Part shown: in pieces, positions 6,644 through 9,626 of the stretch | Numbering within the stretch: the stretch's first letter is position 1 | Layout of the letters: every line of letters begins with the position of its first letter | From: Clostridiales bacterium | GTDB lineage: Bacteria; Bacillota; Clostridia; UBA1381 | DNA: 9,626 nt | Direction: 5' to 3' | Assembly: GCA_003453455.1 (NCBI GenBank) | Contig: DMLG01000051.1 | Coordinates: 1-9,626, forward strand | Translations under genes and position numbers: made by a program | The notes under the pieces: generated by a model | Told to the model about the DNA's origin: nothing | The model's input: only the letters and a program-made list of their open reading frames with translations | Databases searched by the model: none

Positions 6644-7081
6644 ATGAGTTTTGTGGATGCCGTAAAGGATTTTGTTGGTTTTGGCGATGTTGATTATGAA
6701 GAAGAGGACTATATGGAGGAAGAGCAGGAACAAGAGGAAAGACCGTCCTTGTTTTCTAAAAAGAACAAGGTTGTGTCTATTGAAAAAGCTTCAAATCAAC
6801 CTACAATCGTGGTAGTTAAACCAAAATGTTTCAGCGCAGCGGTGGAGGCATCAGACCAGTTGAAGCAAAGACATCCTGTTATATTAGATGTTACAGGACT
6901 TGATACAGACGAAGCAAAGAGAACAGTTGATTTTATTTCTGGTACGGTTTACGGTATAAACGGTGATGTTCAAAAGGTTTCGAGCGGAATATTTATTGCA
7001 ACTCCCGCGTCTTTTGACATTTCAGGAGATTACCTTAAAGGAAAATCGGGTGCCGGCCTTGATTGGAGTATGTTTAAATAA
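6644..7081 (+). CDS. sepF: Cell division protein SepF
   Basis: Binds the C-terminal tail of FtsZ, forms rings or arcs, and tethers the Z-ring to the membrane. The 145 residues match the family size (about 150). Residues 1-13 (MSFVDAVKDFVGF) can form the amphipathic membrane-binding helix. Residues about 16-35 are a very acidic linker (many Glu and Asp). The conserved SepF domain runs from about residue 52 to 125, with LDVTGLDTDEAKRTVDFISG (81-100) and TVYGINGDVQKVSSGIFIATP (101-121). A Gly-containing C-terminal tail follows. The ribosome binding site GGGAGGA lies some 9 bases before the ATG, 20 bases after yggS. A hairpin with a U-run follows 12 bases after the stop, so sepF may end the transcript or sit at an attenuation point. 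Confidence 0.96.
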   Translation: MSFVDAVKDFVGFGDVDYEEEDYMEEEQEQEERPSLFSKKNKVVSIEKASNQPTIVVVKPKCFSAAVEASDQLKQRHPVILDVTGLDTDEAKRTVDFISGTVYGINGDVQKVSSGIFIATPASFDISGDYLKGKSGAGLDWSMFK

Positions 7082-7093
7082 GTATAAAAAATA

Positions 7094-7128
7094 AAGGCGG
7101 AGAATTTTCCGCCTTATTTTACCTTTTT
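7094..7128 (+). terminator. Hairpin plus U-runs between sepF and ylmH
   Basis: AAGGCGGA (7094-7101) pairs perfectly with TCCGCCTT (7108-7115) around a 6-base loop. ATTTT and then, three bases later, TTTTT follow. This looks like an intrinsic terminator. It ends 7 bases before the ylmH ATG and overlaps the space where its ribosome binding site must lie. Downstream genes would need read-through or a promoter nearby; a weak candidate (TTGATT 7059-7064, 18-base spacer, TATAAA 7083-7088) can be seen. Confidence 0.75.
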
Positions 7129-7135
7129 GAGGATT

Positions 7136-7867
7136 ATGGACGACAGTATTTTTTTGAGCAGAATGCGCGATATTGCAAGGCTTTGCGATAAGTACCGCAC
7201 AGCAAAATTTTCGAGATTTTTGGATAGCAGAGAACAGGTAGTTTTAGAGCATAACAGAATTTCGGGTACGCTTTTCGGCGGATACGAAGACGCAGAAAGA
7301 CGGATTTTAGGAGTGTTTCCAAAGTGGCAGGAACCTGAATTGTCTCTTTTTCCGATAGACCTTTTGAAAATTACGGTAAAAGGTGAACAATGCCCTTCAC
7401 ACAGGCAGTATCTCGGTACTATTCTTTCACTCGGCATTGAGCGCGATAGGATAGGAGATATTCTGACGGAGGATAATGGCGCATATGTGTTTGTTTCCTC
7501 AGATATATCACAGTTTATAAAGGATAATATAACAAAGATAGGGAAATGCAGGGCATCGGTAGAATATACTGATTTAGGCTCGGTAGATTTGCCGGGAAAA
7601 GAATTTGAAAATATACAATGCGTATGCGCGTCCCTACGGCTTGACGCAATAGTTGCAGGTCTTACGGGGATTAGCAGAAATGAGGCTAAAAAAATTATAC
7701 TGTCCGGTAAGGTTTTCGTAAACCATTTTGATGCACAAAAGATAGATTTTCCGGTAAAAGAGGGGGATTTGCTGTCGGTAAGAGGCTTTGGACGCGCCAA
7801 AATTGAGGAAATAGGTGCAAAAACGCGCAGCGACAGAATTCATATAACATTTAAAAAATATATTTAG
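7136..7867 (+). CDS. ylmH: S4-domain RNA-binding protein YlmH
   Basis: A conserved Gram-positive protein of the division cluster with an S4 RNA-binding domain. YlmH in B. subtilis has been linked to rescue of stalled 50S-peptidyl-tRNA complexes (ribosome quality control). From the ATG at 7136 it has 243 residues, close to the family length of about 257. The S4 domain spans roughly residues 166-232 (RLDAIVAGLTGISRNEAKK, LSGKVFVNH). The N-terminal part (FSRFLDSREQ, FGGYEDAERRILGVFP) is typical of the YlmH family. A TTG at 7127 would add three residues but lies inside the terminator U-run, and the ATG has TGAGG (7128-7132) just before it, although the spacing of 3 is short. It ends 12 bases before divIVA, with which it must be co-transcribed. 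Confidence 0.93.
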   Translation: MDDSIFLSRMRDIARLCDKYRTAKFSRFLDSREQVVLEHNRISGTLFGGYEDAERRILGVFPKWQEPELSLFPIDLLKITVKGEQCPSHRQYLGTILSLGIERDRIGDILTEDNGAYVFVSSDISQFIKDNITKIGKCRASVEYTDLGSVDLPGKEFENIQCVCASLRLDAIVAGLTGISRNEAKKIILSGKVFVNHFDAQKIDFPVKEGDLLSVRGFGRAKIEEIGAKTRSDRIHITFKKYI

Positions 7868-7879
7868 GAGAGTGATAGT

Positions 7880-8320
7880 ATGTTAACACCAATTGATATT
7901 CAAAGACAAGATTTTGAGGTAAAGCTAAGAGGATATAATGCTGATGAAGTTGATGACTTTTTAGATCTTGTCGGCAGAGATTATGAAAAGCTTTATAAAG
8001 ATAATGCGGAATTAAGAGAGGAAATAAAGCGCCTTAATACATCACTTGAACAATATAAAAATATGGAGGCAACACTCCAACAATCCATAGTGCTTGCACA
8101 GACCGCAGCAGAAGATATTAAAAAGAGTGCGGCAGAAAAAGCAAATGTCATAGTAAATGAAGCGCAGACAAAATCCGAAGGAATGTACCGGCAGCTTGAT
8201 ATGGATATACAAAATAAAAAGAATGAGCTTTCAGGAATTGTTGCTGAGGTATCAGGGTATAAGACAAGAATTAAAGGAATTTGCTCCGCAATACTTGAAA
8301 TGTTGGAAAAAATGGAGTAA
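7880..8320 (+). CDS. divIVA: DivIVA-family cell division/polarity protein
   Basis: A coiled-coil protein that gathers at negatively curved membrane (poles and septum) and recruits partners for division-site placement or polar tasks. It has 146 residues, against 164 in B. subtilis. The N-terminal lipid-binding domain is clear (LTPIDIQRQDFEVKLRGYNA then DEVDDFLDLVGRDYEKL). In the membrane-inserting loop, B. subtilis F17-R18 corresponds to L16-R17 here, so the exposed aromatic is replaced by Leu. Coiled coils cover about residues 25-62 and 65-140. The protein ends soon after the second coil, without a long tail. The ribosome binding site AGGAG (7866-7870) is 9 bases before the ATG and overlaps the ylmH stop codon. 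Order ylmH-divIVA-ileS is as in B. subtilis. Confidence 0.95.
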   Translation: MLTPIDIQRQDFEVKLRGYNADEVDDFLDLVGRDYEKLYKDNAELREEIKRLNTSLEQYKNMEATLQQSIVLAQTAAEDIKKSAAEKANVIVNEAQTKSEGMYRQLDMDIQNKKNELSGIVAEVSGYKTRIKGICSAILEMLEKME

Positions 8321-8327
8321 AATAGAA

Positions 8328-8348
8328 GGGACGACCTTTGGTTGTCCC
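8328..8348 (+). repeat. GC-rich hairpin between divIVA and ileS
   Basis: GGGACGACC (8328-8336) pairs with GGTTGTCCC (8340-8348) with one G-U pair and a TTT loop. It starts 7 bases after the divIVA stop. The bases after it (TGATTTAG) are not a good U-run on the + strand, so it is a poor terminator in that direction. Read on the - strand the following bases (TTCTATTTTA) are richer in T, but there is no - strand gene to end. It may be an mRNA-stabilising or processing stem, or a leaky terminator ahead of ileS. Confidence 0.6.
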
Positions 8349-8376
8349 TGATTTAGTTACAGAAAGGATAAATTAT

Positions 8377-9626
8377 ATGTGCGATAATTGTGTGGATTAT
8401 ACAAAGTCTGTAAATCTTCCGAAGACAGATTTTCCTATGCGTGCGTCCTTGCCGCAAAGGGAGCCTGAAACGCTGAAATATTGGGAGGATATAGACCTAT
8501 ATAACAAATTGAAGGAAAAGAATAAGGGGGAAAAACCCTTTATTTTGCACGACGGACCTCCATATGCAAACGGCGATATTCATATGGGTCACGCCCTTAA
8601 TAAGATATTGAAAGACATAATAGTAAGATATAAAAATCTTCAAGGATTTTATTCTCCGTATGTACCCGGTTGGGATACACACGGTCTGCCGATAGAACAG
8701 CAGGCAATTAAAAAGCTTGGCATAAACCGCCATGCGGCAGGGCCTGTAAAATTCCGTGAAGCTTGCCGTGAATTTGCAAAATCTCATGTTGAAAAACAGA
8801 AGGTTCAGTTTAAGCGCCTTGGTGTTATAGGCGATTGGGACAATCCGTATCTTACTTTAAGCAACGATTTTGTCGCAAAGCAAATTGAAGTTTTTGGCGA
8901 AATGGCAAAACGCGGTCTTATCTATAAGGGGTTAAAGCCCGTTTATTGGTGTCCTCATTGCGAAACAGCACTTGCCGAGGCGGAAATCGAGTATGCAGAA
9001 GATAAGACAACATCTGTTTATGTGAAATTTGCGGTAAAAGATGACAAAGGACTTTTCGAGGGTATAGAAAATGTATATTTTGTTATCTGGACAACTACAA
9101 TCTGGACGCTTCCCGGAAACCTTGCAATATGCTTAAATCCTGATTTTGAATATTCTTTGGTAAAGTTCCCGGATGGTGAAGTGTACGTGCTTGCAACAGA
9201 GCTTATTGATACTGTTGTTTCAGCTTGCGGACTTAGTAAGAACTATGAAGTTGTAAAGAAATTTAAAGGCAGCGACCTTGAACTTATGACATGCTATCAC
9301 CCGTTCTTAGACCGTGAATCCCTTGTAATCGTGGGCGACCATGTAACATTAGAGGCAGGTACGGGCTGTGTTCACACAGCTCCCGGTTTTGGTGCGGAGG
9401 ACTATACCGTGTGCACGAATTATCCTCAGCTTGAAATTGTCGTTCCTGTTGATAATAAGGGTTATCAAACCGAGGCGGCAGGTGAATTTGCGGGACTTTA
9501 CTATGAAGAGTCAAACAGCAAAATTTTAGAAAGACTAAAAAGTGACGGAGCACTCGTTGCTGCACAGGAAATTGTGCACCAATATCCGCATTGTTGGAGA
9601 TGTGACAGTCCTATAATTTTCCGTGC
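8377..9626 (+). CDS. ileS: Isoleucyl-tRNA synthetase, N-terminal part, 3' end outside window
   Basis: A class I aminoacyl-tRNA synthetase that charges tRNA-Ile with isoleucine and edits mischarged valine. 416 codons are visible of an expected ~920-1030. After a short Cys-containing start (MCDNCVDYTK), the canonical NLPKTDFPMRASLPQREPE follows. The HIGH-type motif is PPYANGDIHMGH (61-72). VPGWDTHGLPIE (96-107) is the next signature. The CP1 editing domain shows the Thr-rich block WTTTIWTLPGNLA (238-250) and GTGCVHTAPGFGAEDY (328-343), with H333 and D342 at the editing site. HQYPHCWRCDSPIIF (401-415) closes the visible part; the KMSKS motif lies beyond the edge. The ribosome binding site AAAGGA (8363-8368) is 8 bases before the ATG. 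The leader is only 56 bases, so there is no space for a T-box riboswitch directly in front. Confidence 0.97.
   Translation, partial: MCDNCVDYTKSVNLPKTDFPMRASLPQREPETLKYWEDIDLYNKLKEKNKGEKPFILHDGPPYANGDIHMGHALNKILKDIIVRYKNLQGFYSPYVPGWDTHGLPIEQQAIKKLGINRHAAGPVKFREACREFAKSHVEKQKVQFKRLGVIGDWDNPYLTLSNDFVAKQIEVFGEMAKRGLIYKGLKPVYWCPHCETALAEAEIEYAEDKTTSVYVKFAVKDDKGLFEGIENVYFVIWTTTIWTLPGNLAICLNPDFEYSLVKFPDGEVYVLATELIDTVVSACGLSKNYEVVKKFKGSDLELMTCYHPFLDRESLVIVGDHVTLEAGTGCVHTAPGFGAEDYTVCTNYPQLEIVVPVDNKGYQTEAAGEFAGLYYEESNSKILERLKSDGALVAAQEIVHQYPHCWRCDSPIIFR

Noticed and set aside
6704..6736. GAG-rich run in sepF considered as a TRAP-binding array
   Set aside because: Only two triplets have a 3-base spacing; the others are 9 bases apart. 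The run is explained by Glu codons of the acidic linker.
7127..7129. TTG start for ylmH three codons upstream of the ATG
   Set aside because: It sits in the T-run of the preceding hairpin and has no Shine-Dalgarno at a useful distance.
7114..7800. 228-codon open frame on the - strand opposite ylmH
   Set aside because: It mirrors the conserved YlmH coding frame, and its product resembles no family I know; it is a shadow of the codon bias.
1..9626. Mobile elements, CRISPR arrays, tRNA or rRNA genes, defence or secondary-metabolite systems
   Set aside because: No repeats with spacers, transposase or integrase motifs, cloverleaf-like sequences or defence-type domains were seen; intergenic gaps are short and explained by promoters, ribosome binding sites and hairpins.

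Overview
The window is a low-GC, AT-rich stretch with nearly all genes on the + strand. It most likely comes from the chromosome of a Clostridia-type Firmicute. The evidence is the gene content (SepF, DivIVA, YlmH, YsxC, a TRAP-type MtrB), the purine-rich GGAGG-like ribosome binding sites, the frequent ATA and AGA codons, and a gene order recalling the B. subtilis ylmE-ylmF-ylmH-divIVA-ileS cluster. Genus cannot be determined from the sequence alone.

Left part (1-4045). The window opens inside dnaE, with the C-terminal ~504 residues of DNA polymerase III alpha present. A good sigma-A-like promoter follows. It appears to drive mtrB (the trp RNA-binding attenuation protein TRAP), a 58-codon unrecognised small gene, pfkA (6-phosphofructokinase) and a ROK-family glucokinase. 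The unit closes with a strong intrinsic terminator at 4015-4045. The last two genes catalyse the first (glucokinase) and third (phosphofructokinase) steps of glycolysis. A hairpin lies between the small gene and pfkA.

Right part (4046-9626). A near-consensus promoter (TTGAAA-17 bp-TATAAT) starts a second unit: ysxC/engB (ribosome-assembly GTPase), a membrane-anchored HlyD-like protein, yggS (PLP homeostasis) and sepF (FtsZ partner and membrane anchor). A terminator-like hairpin after sepF sits almost on top of the ylmH ribosome binding site. ylmH (S4 RNA-binding protein), divIVA (curved-membrane coiled-coil protein) and ileS (isoleucyl-tRNA synthetase) follow. ileS runs off the right edge. 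The ylmG gene found between sepF and ylmH in B. subtilis is absent, and the hairpin occupies its place.

The genes are mostly conserved housekeeping functions, and I see no mobile element, CRISPR array, RNA gene or defence system. The points worth a second look are: the TRAP homologue, which lacks one of the three classical RNA-contact residues and has GAG/GAG/UAG triplets over its own ribosome binding site; the unknown 58-residue protein next to it; the hairpins between genes; and the HlyD-like protein embedded in a division cluster without a visible transport partner. There is no gene-free stretch longer than about 130 bases.
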